Below, piece after piece: positions 35,745 through 45,668 of a DNA stretch of 64,000 nucleotides. Positions within the stretch are counted from its first letter, which is position 1. Each line of letters begins with the position of its first letter. Under the pieces are notes generated by a model. The model saw only the letters and a program-made list of their open reading frames with translations. It was not told the DNA's origin and searched no databases. A program made the position numbers and the translations under genes. This DNA is from Lactonifactor sp050944855 (GTDB taxonomy: Bacteria; Bacillota; Clostridia; Lachnospirales; Lachnospiraceae): positions 62,001 to 126,000 of the forward strand of contig JBMNRU010000004.1 in the NCBI GenBank assembly GCA_050944855.1, written 5' to 3'.

Positions 35745-37052
35745 TTACGCTTCTTCTTTTACTTCTTCCACTTCTACGGCTGCATCGGTAACAAGTACTA
35801 CCGCTTCCTGAACAGCCATATCCTGTTTCATCTGTGCTTTACCGGCTTCGCCAACGATTGCTTTGAACTGTTCCAGGTCTACTTTGTAGCCCTCAGCCAG
35901 CATCTTCATTTCTACTTCCAGTTTTTCATCAGATACTTCTATCTTCTCTAATTCAGCAACTTTTTCCAGAACCAGTCTGCTCTGAATTCTCTCAACAGCC
36001 TGTGGTTTCATCTGCTCTCTGATCTGATTCATATCGATTCCTGTGAAACTCATGTACTGATCCAGAGAAATTCCCTGCTGCTGCATTCTCTGTGCAAAAT
36101 CACTTACCATCTGGCCGATCTGTGTCTGGATCATTGGTTCAGGGATTTCCATCTCTGCACCTTCGATGATGGCTTTGATGACAGCGTCTTCTTTCTTGCC
36201 TTTTGCTTCTGCTTCTTTCTTATCTACTAATTTCTTCTGAATGCTTTCTTTATATTCAGCCAGTGTATCAAACTCAGATACTTCCTGTGCAAATTCATCA
36301 TCTAATTCAGGCAGTTCTTTTACCTTGATATCTTTTACCGTACATTTAAATACTACCGGTTTGCCAGCCAGATCTTTTGCATGGTAATCTTCCGGGAAAG
36401 TAACATGGATCTCAGTTTCTTTACCGATCTCAGCACCGATCAGCTGCTCTTCAAATCCCGGAATAAAAGTGTTGGATCCGATAATCAACGGATAATCTTC
36501 ACCCTTTCCGCCTTCAAATGGTTCACCCTCATAATATCCGTCAAAATCTAAAGTAATCTGATCCTTATCCTGAACAGCTCTGTCATCCACAACGATCATT
36601 CTGGAATTGTTATCCTGTTCTTTCTTCAGTTCAGCAGCAATCTCTTCTTCTGTTACTTCCACTTCCATCTTAGGAACTTCGATTCCCTTGTACTGTCCCA
36701 GAGTTACTTCCGGTTTCAGAGCTACTTCTGCTGTGAAGATGAAAGATTTTCCTTTTTCGATCTGTACTACATCAATCTCCGGACGGGAAACGATCTCCAG
36801 ACCACTTTCTTCTGCCGCTTTTTCATATGCTTCCGGAATCACTGCATTGGCTGCATCATCGTAAAAAATGCTTGCGCCGTACATCTTTTCAAGCATAGCA
36901 CGGGGAGCTTTTCCTTTACGGAAGCCCGGGATATTCATCTTACCTTTATTTTTATGGTAAGCACTTTCCATTGCTTTTTCAAATTCTTCAGCAGAAACTT
37001 CAATTGTAAGTTTTGCCATGCTCTTTTCTAATTTTTCTACTTGTAAACTCAT
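35745..37052 (-). CDS. tig: Trigger factor
   Basis: A 435-residue ribosome-bound chaperone and prolyl isomerase. The ribosome-binding signature is GFRKGKAPRAMLEKMYG near residue 43; a central FKBP-like domain starts near DKDQITLDFDGYYEG near 160, and a helical C-terminal arm follows. The ATG at 37052 has AAGGAGG about nine bases upstream, so the open frame to 37124 is not needed. First gene of the tig-clpP-clpX-lon-ysxC group. Confidence 0.96.
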   Translation of the reverse strand: MSLQVEKLEKSMAKLTIEVSAEEFEKAMESAYHKNKGKMNIPGFRKGKAPRAMLEKMYGASIFYDDAANAVIPEAYEKAAEESGLEIVSRPEIDVVQIEKGKSFIFTAEVALKPEVTLGQYKGIEVPKMEVEVTEEEIAAELKKEQDNNSRMIVVDDRAVQDKDQITLDFDGYYEGEPFEGGKGEDYPLIIGSNTFIPGFEEQLIGAEIGKETEIHVTFPEDYHAKDLAGKPVVFKCTVKDIKVKELPELDDEFAQEVSEFDTLAEYKESIQKKLVDKKEAEAKGKKEDAVIKAIIEGAEMEIPEPMIQTQIGQMVSDFAQRMQQQGISLDQYMSFTGIDMNQIREQMKPQAVERIQSRLVLEKVAELEKIEVSDEKLEVEMKMLAEGYKVDLEQFKAIVGEAGKAQMKQDMAVQEAVVLVTDAAVEVEEVKEEA

Positions 37053-37235
37053 TACCTGTTTCCTCCTTAATTCTATGTGATTTGGAACAAAGTGCCTTTT
37101 ACGAGAACTCACTTTTCCATACACTTACCCATTCTTACAGTCATTAGATAAGTATAGCATAAAATCAAGTAAAACGCCAACCTTTTTTCTTTTTTCCTTC
37201 TATTTTTTTATAAAACAGAAAACTTTTCTCTTCTA

Positions 37236-37784
37236 TCAGTTAAAAATAATAGAATCTTTAATATGATCAGCCGCTTCTTTGCCCTGCAGTACTTCAATCA
37301 ATGCCAGACCAAACAAAATAGCAGTTCCCATACCACGGCTCGTGATCACCTTTCCATCAATCATGACAGGATCCTGCAGCACCTCAGCGCCCTCCAGACA
37401 ATCTTCAAATCCCGGATAGCACACTGCTTTCTTTCCTTTTAAAAGTCCCAGCTTTCCTAAAATACTGGGAGCCGCGCAAATCGCACCCAGGTACTTTCCC
37501 TGTTCCTGTGCTCTTTTTAAACAGGCATGCAGCTCGGTACACTCTGTCAGGTTCTTCGTGCCCACACCGCCGCCTGGAAGGATCAGCATCTGTGCTTCCT
37601 CCTCACGAAAATCTTTTAACGTACAGTCTGCTTTTACATGTATTTCATGACTGCCGACCACCATGAGCCCGTCAAGAATGGAAACCATCTCTACATCAAT
37701 ACCTGCCCGGCGCATCAGATCCACCACAGTCAGTCCTTCAATCTCTTCAAATCCATCTGCTAAAAACACACTTGCTTTTGCCAT
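37236..37784 (-). CDS. DJ-1/PfpI family protein
   Basis: A 182-residue protein of the DJ-1/ThiJ branch. The nucleophile cysteine is in GAICAAPS at residue 103, on the nucleophile elbow, and the conserved glutamate is in GFEEIEGLT near 16. Members act as deglycases, chaperones or amidases; bacterial copies are often mislabelled as thiazole biosynthesis proteins. It is monocistronic with no functional context. Confidence 0.88.
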   Translation of the reverse strand: MAKASVFLADGFEEIEGLTVVDLMRRAGIDVEMVSILDGLMVVGSHEIHVKADCTLKDFREEEAQMLILPGGGVGTKNLTECTELHACLKRAQEQGKYLGAICAAPSILGKLGLLKGKKAVCYPGFEDCLEGAEVLQDPVMIDGKVITSRGMGTAILFGLALIEVLQGKEAADHIKDSIIFN

Positions 37785-37864
37785 AATCTCTCTATCCTTT
37801 CTATACTGTTCCAGTCCATTTTACGATACAGTATAGCACCGGTATTTTTACATTTCAAGATGCT

Positions 37865-38566
37865 CTATGGATTCACCCAGTGAAATTCCGGGCAAAAACA
37901 ATATCCCTTTCCCCATTCATTGGTCAGATAAGTAGGTACCGTCGGGTTTTTCTCAATTTTTTTTCGCAGATTGTGAATATGCACCTGCACGGTCCGCACA
38001 TCCCCCAAACTGTCCCGACCCCATATCTTGGTATACAACTCGTGCGCTGTAAAATATTGATTGGGATTATTCATGAAAAAGGAAAGGATCCGCACCTCCA
38101 TAATAGAAAGCGTGATCAATTCTTTGTCTTTCTGCAATGTATGCTGCTGCACATTCAAAACAAAATCTCCACATTTTAATACGATCTGTTTTTCCTCTTC
38201 CCGATCCATTTTGATCCTGCGCAGATTGGCTTCAATTCTGGCCACCAGAACGTTCATATCAAAAGGTTTCACAAGGAAATCATCTCCGCCTCTCTGCAGC
38301 GCCTGCACGATCGTCTCTGTATCATCCATACAACTGGTAAAGATAATCGGAATATTCTGCCCGGCACGCAGCAGCTGGCACAGATCAATCCCGTTAATAT
38401 CCGGCAGCAAAATATCAAGGAGGATCACGTTAAAGTTTCCGGGTGGATAATTCAACGCCTGATCTCCATCCTGTGCCCAGGTAATATCATATCCTTTCTT
38501 TTCCAAATGATATTTAACAATGCCGGCAATCAATTCATCATCTTCCACTAACAATATCCGAGTCAT
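37865..38566 (-). CDS. OmpR-family response regulator
   Basis: A 233-residue regulator with receiver domain (VEDDELIA near residue 7, phospho-acceptor in VILLDILLPDING near 51, lysine in LVKPFD near 99) and winged-helix DNA-binding domain (DVRTVQVHIHNLRKKIEK near 188). It is divergent from the histidine kinase gene at 38653, its likely partner, with 86 bp between them. The divergent layout is less usual than an operon. Confidence 0.9.
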   Translation of the reverse strand: MTRILLVEDDELIAGIVKYHLEKKGYDITWAQDGDQALNYPPGNFNVILLDILLPDINGIDLCQLLRAGQNIPIIFTSCMDDTETIVQALQRGGDDFLVKPFDMNVLVARIEANLRRIKMDREEEKQIVLKCGDFVLNVQQHTLQKDKELITLSIMEVRILSFFMNNPNQYFTAHELYTKIWGRDSLGDVRTVQVHIHNLRKKIEKNPTVPTYLTNEWGKGYCFCPEFHWVNP

Positions 38567-38588
38567 ATTTTTCTCCTTGTATTCTTAC

Positions 38589-38617
38589 TTGACAATCACA
38601 TGTTCTGTTTCTATGAT
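38589..38617 (+). promoter_or_regulatory. Promoter of the 7TM histidine kinase
   Basis: TTGACA at 38589-38594 and TATGAT at 38612-38617 with a 17-bp spacer, about 35 bp upstream of the kinase ATG. Confidence 0.7.
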
Positions 38618-38652
38618 AAACAAAAGACCTTTATTTTCGAAAGGACACACTT

Positions 38653-40524
38653 ATGAAAAACAAATTTTCCTATTTATTGATTCCCATGTTTATTATCCTC
38701 TTTTACGCGGCGGCTGTCTGGTACGGCAACTACAATATGATAACCCTGGACAATGGAGGAGCGGCTGTTCATTCTGCACATTCCTGCTATCATCTGTCCG
38801 GATCTTATGATACTTCTGCCAATACCTACTATTACTCTGTCCAACTGCCCGCTTCCCACACCCGGGATCTGGAACTGGCCCTGGTAAATCCCGGTCCTTT
38901 TTCCATCGACATAAAAACGAAAACGGCGTCAGAGACAGTCTATTCTCACCCTTCCTCTGCACAAATACGGAACTATTTTGTCCGTATTCCTTTAACCAGT
39001 GAATATTATGATGAAGAAGGAACAAGTCTGTCTTTTTCTATTCATTCCCCGTCGTTCATCACACCTTACTGCCTTTTGGGGAATTCGTCTTATTTTCAAA
39101 ATTTTTCTAATATCCGGAATCTTTTGCGAGTCTTTCTGTTGGGAGAACTTTCTCTCTTACTATTATACAACTTGAATCTCTATCTTCACAAACGAAGCGA
39201 GACTTATCTGAAATGCTTTTTTCTATATCTCTTAGTTCTGTTTTTATGGGAAGGCATCCTGCTGCTTCCCTTTGAACAATTTTCAGCACCGGCTGCACTG
39301 CTCACTTATTTTTCAGATACCATTTATCTTCTTATTACCTGTATGTCTGCTCTGATCTGCTGGCAGCTCACTCAGGTTTCCCTCCCGTCACAGATAACAG
39401 ACTTTCTCCGCTGGTACAGCCTGGTCGGAGCCTGTGTTTTTTTTCAGATTTTTAATATGCTGGGCTTCTCCATCATTTCCCAGTGCATCCGTCTGGCATA
39501 CAGTCTCCTCGGCCTGTGGATTGTCCTGCACGCCTGTATGCAGAAAAAAGCCGGAGCGATACCGCTTCTTATAGGCTATAGCTGTTTTCTCCTGCAGCAG
39601 CCTTTTCCGGCAATCTATGCCTATCAGTACCTGACCGGAGACTTTATAATCTCTCTGCTCCAGGCATCCCATGCCTTTTTCGTTCCGTTGGCACTGTCCG
39701 GCATGAATCTGGTGCTGACCCAATTTGCCCAGGCATTCACTGATGCCTCACAGGCCTATGATCAGCTTCAGAAACTCAATCAGACTCTGGATCAAAAAGT
39801 AACCGAACGTACCCGGGAGATTATGACCCATCAGGAAGAAGAACGTTATATGATGCTGAACATCTTCCATGATCTGCGCAGCCCGCTCTTCATTATCAAA
39901 GAATATATCAATCTGCTGGAAACAGATTACGATTCCGCCAAAGCGTTTATTCCTGCTTTAAAAGACCGTATTTCCTATCTCCACCAGCTGACAGAAGATC
40001 TTTTTCTGATTGCCAAACTGGAAAAAGAAACTGTCTTCTTTAACGAAGAATCCCTTTCTCTCCCTTCTCTGCTTTATCAGATATGCAAACCCTATCAGGT
40101 AGAATGCAGGTCCAAATCCATCACATTTAACCTGAATCAGAATGGAGAAAGCTACATCTGGGGAGATAAAACCCGTCTGAACCAGGCCTTTTCCAATCTG
40201 CTGGGGAACGCGGTCACACACACGCCCTACCATGGTACGATTACGGTAACGTCCAGGATTACAAAAGAAACGAATACAGCAGTGATTACCTTTTTTAATA
40301 CAGGTATCGCCATCCCTAAAGAAAATCTGGACAAACTCTTTCTGCGATACTATAGTTATAACCGCACAGACGCCCACTCCCATACGGGTCTGGGACTCTC
40401 TATCGCCTATGAAATCATCCAGCACCATAATGGAACTATTATGGTAGACAGCCATGAAGAGTCCGGAACCACATTTACAGTAACCCTTCCTCTGCACACA
40501 CCCGCACAGAAGTATATCTCATAA
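38653..40524 (+). CDS. Sensor histidine kinase with 7TM (7TMR-DISM-like) input region
   Basis: A 623-residue kinase. It has an N-terminal helix (residues 5-24), an extracellular beta-rich domain (about 25-150), then about seven hydrophobic helices between 155 and 360, and a coiled segment with KLNQTLDQKVTERTREI. The HisKA phospho-acceptor is in MLNIFHDLRSPLFIIKEY near 398, and the ATPase domain ends with GLGLSIAYEIIQHHNG. The layout matches 7TMR-DISM kinases, which sense extracellular ligands. It is one of few plus-strand genes; it and the amino-acid ABC genes converge with a 6-bp gap. Confidence 0.82.
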   Translation: MKNKFSYLLIPMFIILFYAAAVWYGNYNMITLDNGGAAVHSAHSCYHLSGSYDTSANTYYYSVQLPASHTRDLELALVNPGPFSIDIKTKTASETVYSHPSSAQIRNYFVRIPLTSEYYDEEGTSLSFSIHSPSFITPYCLLGNSSYFQNFSNIRNLLRVFLLGELSLLLLYNLNLYLHKRSETYLKCFFLYLLVLFLWEGILLLPFEQFSAPAALLTYFSDTIYLLITCMSALICWQLTQVSLPSQITDFLRWYSLVGACVFFQIFNMLGFSIISQCIRLAYSLLGLWIVLHACMQKKAGAIPLLIGYSCFLLQQPFPAIYAYQYLTGDFIISLLQASHAFFVPLALSGMNLVLTQFAQAFTDASQAYDQLQKLNQTLDQKVTERTREIMTHQEEERYMMLNIFHDLRSPLFIIKEYINLLETDYDSAKAFIPALKDRISYLHQLTEDLFLIAKLEKETVFFNEESLSLPSLLYQICKPYQVECRSKSITFNLNQNGESYIWGDKTRLNQAFSNLLGNAVTHTPYHGTITVTSRITKETNTAVITFFNTGIAIPKENLDKLFLRYYSYNRTDAHSHTGLGLSIAYEIIQHHNGTIMVDSHEESGTTFTVTLPLHTPAQKYIS

Positions 40525-40530
40525 AAAACA

Positions 40531-41274
40531 TTACATATTCCACCATTCTGACAGCTTATTTAAAAAGTAATGAAGTGCCTCCGTCTTAGGATGCTGAAAA
40601 ACTTCATTACTTTTCCCATATTCCATCAAATTGCCATCACAGAGAAACGCAACCTTTTCACATGCATATCTGGCAAACCCCATCTCATGTGTCACAATAA
40701 TAAAATCCATACCTTCCTCCTGCAATTCATTCACAATATCCAGCACCTCTGTAGTGTACTCCGGGTCAAGCGCACTGGTAGGTTCATCCAGCAGAATAAA
40801 CTTCGGCTTTGCTGCAATGGCACGGGCAATGGCAATTCTCTGTTGCTGCCCACTGGATAACGCTGCCGTTCTCTTATAACCGTCATCCCACATTCCAAAA
40901 CGGTCCAGCAGCTCATATGCCCGTTCTGATGCCTCTTTTTCTGTAAAACCATGGACCTTTACCAGCGGCACAGTAATGTTCTGCATAGCCGTCATATGTT
41001 TGAAAAGCCCGCCCTGCTGAAAGACAAACCCAATCTGGCGGCGATATTTTAACAATTCCTGTTCATTCCGGTACAAAACCTCTTCCCCATCAATCCAAAG
41101 CTTTCCTCCCGAAGGTTCCAGCAATCCTCCAATCATACGCAGCAAGGTAGACTTGCCGCCACCGGAAGGACCAATAATTGCCAGAGTGTGTACCTGGTCT
41201 TCAAAAGTAATCTCTTTTATAATCTGTTTACTTTTATCAAACTGTTTTGAAAGCTGTTCAAATCTAATTTGCAT
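40531..41274 (-). CDS. Amino-acid ABC transporter ATP-binding protein
   Basis: A 247-residue polar amino-acid type ATPase with Walker A GPSGGGKSTLLR near residue 37, signature ALSSGQQQRIAIARA near 134, Walker B FILLDEPTSALDPE near 158 and HEMGFAR. The signature is SSGQQQ instead of SGGQ, a conservative change. The ATG at 41274 is chosen over an upstream TTG because AGAGG lies seven bases before it. It overlaps the permease end by 11 bp. Confidence 0.92.
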   Translation of the reverse strand: MQIRFEQLSKQFDKSKQIIKEITFEDQVHTLAIIGPSGGGKSTLLRMIGGLLEPSGGKLWIDGEEVLYRNEQELLKYRRQIGFVFQQGGLFKHMTAMQNITVPLVKVHGFTEKEASERAYELLDRFGMWDDGYKRTAALSSGQQQRIAIARAIAAKPKFILLDEPTSALDPEYTTEVLDIVNELQEEGMDFIIVTHEMGFARYACEKVAFLCDGNLMEYGKSNEVFQHPKTEALHYFLNKLSEWWNM

Positions 41275-42049
41275 AATCAAACCTCTTTTCCAGCTTTTTA
41301 CTTACAAAGGTGACTGGAAGAGTCATCACTAAATATAACGCTCCAAGAATTAAATAACATTCAAATAATCGATAGTTCGCAGAGCTAATTTCTTTCATCG
41401 TCTGTGTCAGCTCAATCACTGCAATCATGGACAACAGGGAAGAGTCCTTAATGATAGAAGCAAACTGCCCGGTCAGCGCCGGAAGTGCTCCCACAATTAC
41501 CTGGGGCAGAATTACGTACACAACTCTCTGTCTTCTTGTAAAACCAACTGCCCTGGCCGCCTCCAGCTGAGACTCATCCAGCGTCAGTAAGCTTCCTCTG
41601 ATAATCTCAGCAATATAAGCGCCTTCAAACAAAGACAGAATAAGGACTCCCGCCACATAACGATTTTCTATGCCCCACGCAGTCCCTATAATGTAATAAA
41701 ACAGATAAATCTGCATAATGAGCGGAGTCCCTCTCATAAACGTCACATAAAACACACAGCAATAGCGCACGAACAGAAGTCGTGATCTCTGACCTACAAC
41801 ACTGACCATACCAATAATAAGGCTCAGTAAAAAACTGCAGACACTAATTCCTACTGTGATCAGAAATCCTCTTCCAATCCTGCTTTTCAGTTGTCCCAAA
41901 AAGGAAAAATCAAAAGTAATATCTAACATAGCGAGAGACAGCCAGAATACCCCGGCAATGACAACCGCCATCATCAACACATGAAACAGCATCACAACAG
42001 GTCTTGTCTCTCTCCCCGACTCTTTCATAAATAAATCTTTCTTTTTCAT
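41264..42049 (-). CDS. Amino-acid ABC transporter permease
   Basis: A 261-residue HisM/GlnP-type permease with five to six helices. The coupling EAA loop is visible as ESQLEAARAVGFTRRQRVVYVILPQ (central EAARAVG near residue 183). The MRGTPLIMQIYLFYY segment near 109 is characteristic of polar amino-acid permeases. It overlaps the binding-protein gene by four bases. Confidence 0.92.
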   Translation of the reverse strand: MKKKDLFMKESGRETRPVVMLFHVLMMAVVIAGVFWLSLAMLDITFDFSFLGQLKSRIGRGFLITVGISVCSFLLSLIIGMVSVVGQRSRLLFVRYCCVFYVTFMRGTPLIMQIYLFYYIIGTAWGIENRYVAGVLILSLFEGAYIAEIIRGSLLTLDESQLEAARAVGFTRRQRVVYVILPQVIVGALPALTGQFASIIKDSSLLSMIAVIELTQTMKEISSANYRLFECYLILGALYLVMTLPVTFVSKKLEKRFDYAN

Positions 42050-42870
42050 TCTGTCTCTTCCTGCTTCACATCAAAAAACCATTGAAACCCAAACTCCTCA
42101 AATGCCTGCTTCTCCTCGGACAGGTAACGCTCCGTCAGTTCATCAAACTCTCCATTCTCACGACAGCTGTCGATAAAAGCGTTCACCTGTTCCAACAGCT
42201 TTGTATTCCCCTTTTTTACTGCCATACCCCAGTAGTCTACCTCCTGGAAGGGAATAAACACCGGTGTGGTGGTATCCTTATGTTTTTGCCAGCTATAGTA
42301 AATGCTCAACTGATCATAAATAAAACCATCCGCTTTTCCCTGGGCCACTTCTGTTATACAACTGCTCTCATTGGAAAGCACAATCAGTTCCACATTAGGA
42401 AGATAATTCTGCGCATACAAATGACCGGTAGTTCCGGCTTTCACTGCTATCCTTTTCCCCGCCTGATTCAGATCTTCCACAGAGCTAATCTGAGACTCTG
42501 TATAAGTCAACAGAGCCAATAAAGAATTCGCATAGGGTTTGGAAAAGTCTACCTGCTGCGCCCGCTCCTCCGTAATTGTAAGAGAAGAAATCACCACGTC
42601 AGCTTTTCCTGTCTGCAAAGACGGTATCAGGCCGTCCCAGGCAGTATTTTCAATCCGGACCGGTCTGCCCAGATATTCTCCCAACGCTTTTGCTATCTCT
42701 ACTCCGACTCCGGAAGGATTCCCCTGCTCATCTTTTGTCTCAAAAGGGGGATAAACCAGCTCCATTGCTACAATCAGATCATCGCCTGTGCCCTTTTCTT
42801 TTCTGCCACAGCCGATCAGCAGACCAAAAAACAATATCACTACTGCTGCCAGATACCATTTTGTTCTCAT
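42046..42870 (-). CDS. Amino-acid ABC transporter substrate-binding lipoprotein
   Basis: A 274-residue family 3 solute-binding protein. Signal peptide with lipobox LLIGC, the cysteine near residue 21 being the lipid anchor. The mature part has VAMELVYPPFETKDEQGNP, GVGVEIAKALGEYLGR and SSLTITEERAQQVDFSKPY. The ATG at 42870 has AAGGAG six bases upstream, so the frame open to 42945 is discarded. The ligand is probably a polar amino acid; it cannot be fixed from sequence. Confidence 0.92.
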   Translation of the reverse strand: MRTKWYLAAVVILFFGLLIGCGRKEKGTGDDLIVAMELVYPPFETKDEQGNPSGVGVEIAKALGEYLGRPVRIENTAWDGLIPSLQTGKADVVISSLTITEERAQQVDFSKPYANSLLALLTYTESQISSVEDLNQAGKRIAVKAGTTGHLYAQNYLPNVELIVLSNESSCITEVAQGKADGFIYDQLSIYYSWQKHKDTTTPVFIPFQEVDYWGMAVKKGNTKLLEQVNAFIDSCRENGEFDELTERYLSEEKQAFEEFGFQWFFDVKQEETE

Positions 42871-42928
42871 ATGATTCTCCTTTTCCCCCACTATAAACCG
42901 TAATTCCTTATTTTTTATTATAGCATAA

Positions 42929-42970
42929 AAATAAAGAAAGTGCACCCTGCAACAAGGCAGAATGCACTTT
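42929..42970 (-). terminator. Terminator after the molybdoenzyme gene
   Basis: An 8-bp stem AAAGTGCA/TGCACTTT pairs 42937-42944 with 42963-42970, with inner pairing, followed on the minus strand by a T-rich tail. Confidence 0.7.
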
Positions 42971-42981
42971 TATGGAGACAT

Positions 42982-45036
42982 TTATGAGATTTTTTCAACT
43001 TTAACTTTGATGGATTTTAAATTAGGGAATGCGGAAATAGGATCTATCTCATCATCATATGTAATTTCATTGATATTTTCCATTACAAATCCATGTGTTG
43101 CATGCATAGATCCCGGATAAATTGCGCTCGCATCCAATACTTTTGCATAAGATTCCACACTGCCGATCCTGGAGGTGATTCGAATCTTATCTCCGTCCTG
43201 AATTCCTAATTTTGCGGCATCTTCCGGATGCATCTCCACACTTCCCCGCGGCTCTGCTTTCTGAAGCTGCGGAACATTACGATACCTTCCATGGAAAAAC
43301 TTCTGTTTTCTGGCTCCGGTCATCAGCAGATAAGGATATTCCGGTTCCGGATTCGCGATATAATCCGGTTCCATATAGACAGGAATTCCTTCAAATCCCA
43401 GATCTTCCAGATACTGCGAATAAAATTCAACCTTACCGGTAGGCGTATTAAACGCCGGTCTGCCTTCTGCAACATTTTTCACATGCTTTTCATAAACATA
43501 CGGACGGTAAACAAATCCACTTGGATTTGTCTTCAAATCTGCTACCGTATATCCGGTTGGTTCCAGAATCCACTCCGTCAGCTCATGATCGTCCTTCCAT
43601 GGGAAGTATTCGCCCGCTCCCATTCGTTCCGCAAGACCTTTAAAGAATTCATATTCTGTCTGCAAACCGTAATCCACACATTTCTGAGTGATAAAGGCTG
43701 CCTGCTTTGCACCATTGGTCCATAATTCTTCTCTTTCCAGGTAAGAAGCCGCCGGAATTACATAATCAGCCAGCTGCGCGGTTTCTGTCAGGAACAGATC
43801 TTTTACTACTAACAAATCCAGTTTTTCAAATGCACGTTTTACTTTATTACAATTTGCATTGGTAAGAACCGGATTCGCCGCTGACAATACCAGACCCTTG
43901 AATGGATATGGCTCACCTGACAAAATCTGATCCATCAGCATCAGGGTATGGCACTCATGTCTCTTCGCGTATACTACTGGATGTTCTTTGGCACCGATGG
44001 GATGCAGAGCTTCCAGATCCATTTCCCCATATAAGGTCAGATCTCTCTGGCCCAGTCCCTGAGGCGTCAGCATACCGCCTTTCCGGTCGATTGCGCCGCT
44101 TAACGCATCAATAATGGTCATCGTACGGATACTGTTTACGCCATTGACCTGATGTTCCAGGCCAGTACCCGGCCAACTACATACATACGGTCTGGCCCAG
44201 TCCAGCATATCTCCTATTTTCTTAATATCTTCCGGCGCTACTCCGGTGATCTCATGTACCTTTTCTCTCGTAAACGCTTTGGCATATTCTACGACTTTAT
44301 CGTAACCAACTGTATAATTATCTACAAACTCATGGTCAATGATATCGCGTTCTATCATTTCATGAATAATGCCCCATGCCAGCGCGCCGTCTGTACCCGG
44401 GCGAATCAGCAGGAATAAATCTGCCTGTCTCGCCACCTCTGTATATCTGGTATCAATGGCAATCAATTTGGCGCCTTTGTCCCTTCCTTTGTTAATCTGC
44501 TGCATCCAGAAGGAATGGGAAACTGGAGGATTCGTTCCCCAATGGAATGACAGCTTCGTATTTTCATAATCCGCCTGGGGCCAGAGGCCATATACCAGAT
44601 TAAAGGAAAGGTAACGGCTTGCAAAACACTGTGTATCGTTGGAAAAATAATTAGGAGATCCCACAGAATAGATAAATCTTCTCGCCAGCTCTTCCTGCTG
44701 GGCAAAGTCAATTCCTTCTCCCTTCCACACACCAATCGCATTCTTTCCGTAATCTTCCTGTATCTGCAGCAGTTTTTCTGCTATTTCATCCATCGCCTGT
44801 TCCAGTTCTATCTCTACGAAACCATTTTCCGTCTTTTTCAAAGGCTTATACAGACGGTCCGGATGATTCAGCCAGGTAGGTGCAGAGCTGCCTTTTATAC
44901 AGATTCTGCCTTTGTTGAGGATATTATCTTTATTTCCTCTTACCTCAACTACCTTATTATCCTTTACATGTACATCTATCCCGCAAAGTGTTCCGCACAT
45001 TCTGCAGGTAGTCTTAAAAATTTTTTCTCCTGCCAT
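42982..45036 (-). CDS. Molybdopterin oxidoreductase, DMSO-reductase family, catalytic subunit
   Basis: A 684-residue bis-MGD enzyme. The N-terminal [4Fe-4S] ligands are Cys11, Cys14, Cys18 and Cys46, and the putative Mo/W ligand is Cys137 in NDTQCFASR. There is no Tat signal, so it is cytoplasmic. The cofactor-binding C-terminal domain has LLMTGARKQKFFHGRYRN and DGDKIRITSRIGSVE. Its companion is a four-cluster ferredoxin encoded just upstream. Subfamily features are nearest, in my reading, to the acetylene hydratase/transhydroxylase/catechol-dehydroxylase branch; the substrate is unknown. Confidence 0.85.
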   Translation of the reverse strand: MAGEKIFKTTCRMCGTLCGIDVHVKDNKVVEVRGNKDNILNKGRICIKGSSAPTWLNHPDRLYKPLKKTENGFVEIELEQAMDEIAEKLLQIQEDYGKNAIGVWKGEGIDFAQQEELARRFIYSVGSPNYFSNDTQCFASRYLSFNLVYGLWPQADYENTKLSFHWGTNPPVSHSFWMQQINKGRDKGAKLIAIDTRYTEVARQADLFLLIRPGTDGALAWGIIHEMIERDIIDHEFVDNYTVGYDKVVEYAKAFTREKVHEITGVAPEDIKKIGDMLDWARPYVCSWPGTGLEHQVNGVNSIRTMTIIDALSGAIDRKGGMLTPQGLGQRDLTLYGEMDLEALHPIGAKEHPVVYAKRHECHTLMLMDQILSGEPYPFKGLVLSAANPVLTNANCNKVKRAFEKLDLLVVKDLFLTETAQLADYVIPAASYLEREELWTNGAKQAAFITQKCVDYGLQTEYEFFKGLAERMGAGEYFPWKDDHELTEWILEPTGYTVADLKTNPSGFVYRPYVYEKHVKNVAEGRPAFNTPTGKVEFYSQYLEDLGFEGIPVYMEPDYIANPEPEYPYLLMTGARKQKFFHGRYRNVPQLQKAEPRGSVEMHPEDAAKLGIQDGDKIRITSRIGSVESYAKVLDASAIYPGSMHATHGFVMENINEITYDDEIDPISAFPNLKSIKVKVEKIS

Positions 45037-45053
45037 ATCTTTTCCTTTCTACA

Positions 45054-45518
45054 CTATAGTCCTTGCAGAGTAGAATCCACTTTTCTTCGTTTTGCAGCTG
45101 CCAGTTCTTCTACTTCCTCATACTGCAGCGCCCCTGCCACACAGTGTTCCACGCAGCGCGGATCTCCTCCGCAGAGATCACATTTTCTGCTGATTTTCTT
45201 TACCGGATCAAAGTGCATATTGCCAAAAGGACAGGCCCTCATACACATCTTACATCCGATACACCGCTCCGGTTTCACAACAACGGCTCCTGTCTTCTCA
45301 TCTCTCACAAGAGCGTGGGTAGGACAGACTTCCATACACCATGCACGTTCACACTGGAAACAAGTCATAGGTACTACGCTGCGCTCTTCTACATAATCAT
45401 TTACCTGAATATTAGACCATTTTTCTTCACATGTGGTCCTGGTATAATGATATGCACAGGCATGTTCACAGTCATGACATCCAACACATTTATTTATATC
45501 GGCTGTTATAATCTTCAC
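45054..45518 (-). CDS. Four-cluster ferredoxin-type electron transfer subunit
   Basis: A 154-residue DmsB/NrfC-like protein with four [4Fe-4S] motifs: CVGCHDCEHAC, CFQCERAWCMEVCP, CIGCKMCMRACP and CDLCGGDPRCVEHC. It passes electrons to or from the adjacent molybdoenzyme (17-bp gap). The frame starts at 45536, but the GTG at 45518 is correctly spaced from AGGGGTGG and starts KIITADINKCVGC. A promoter is visible upstream. Confidence 0.9.
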   Translation of the reverse strand: MKIITADINKCVGCHDCEHACAYHYTRTTCEEKWSNIQVNDYVEERSVVPMTCFQCERAWCMEVCPTHALVRDEKTGAVVVKPERCIGCKMCMRACPFGNMHFDPVKKISRKCDLCGGDPRCVEHCVAGALQYEEVEELAAAKRRKVDSTLQGL

Positions 45519-45582
45519 GTTTCCACCCCTTTTCATTTTTTGTGTTTCCTGATGCTATTCGCAGAGCTTTCTGCTTACTTCT

Positions 45583-45611
45583 ATTATAAAATTCCATGCA
45601 ACAGGAAACAA
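45583..45611 (-). promoter_or_regulatory. Promoter of the ferredoxin-molybdoenzyme operon
   Basis: Minus-strand TTGTTT at 45611-45606 and TATAAT at 45588-45583 with a 17-bp spacer. No Moco riboswitch fold was recognised in the 65-base leader. Confidence 0.55.
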
Positions 45612-45668
45612 TGTGTCTTAAAGATAATTAAATATTAACAAATTTCATCCATTTTTCTCAGCGCCTGC

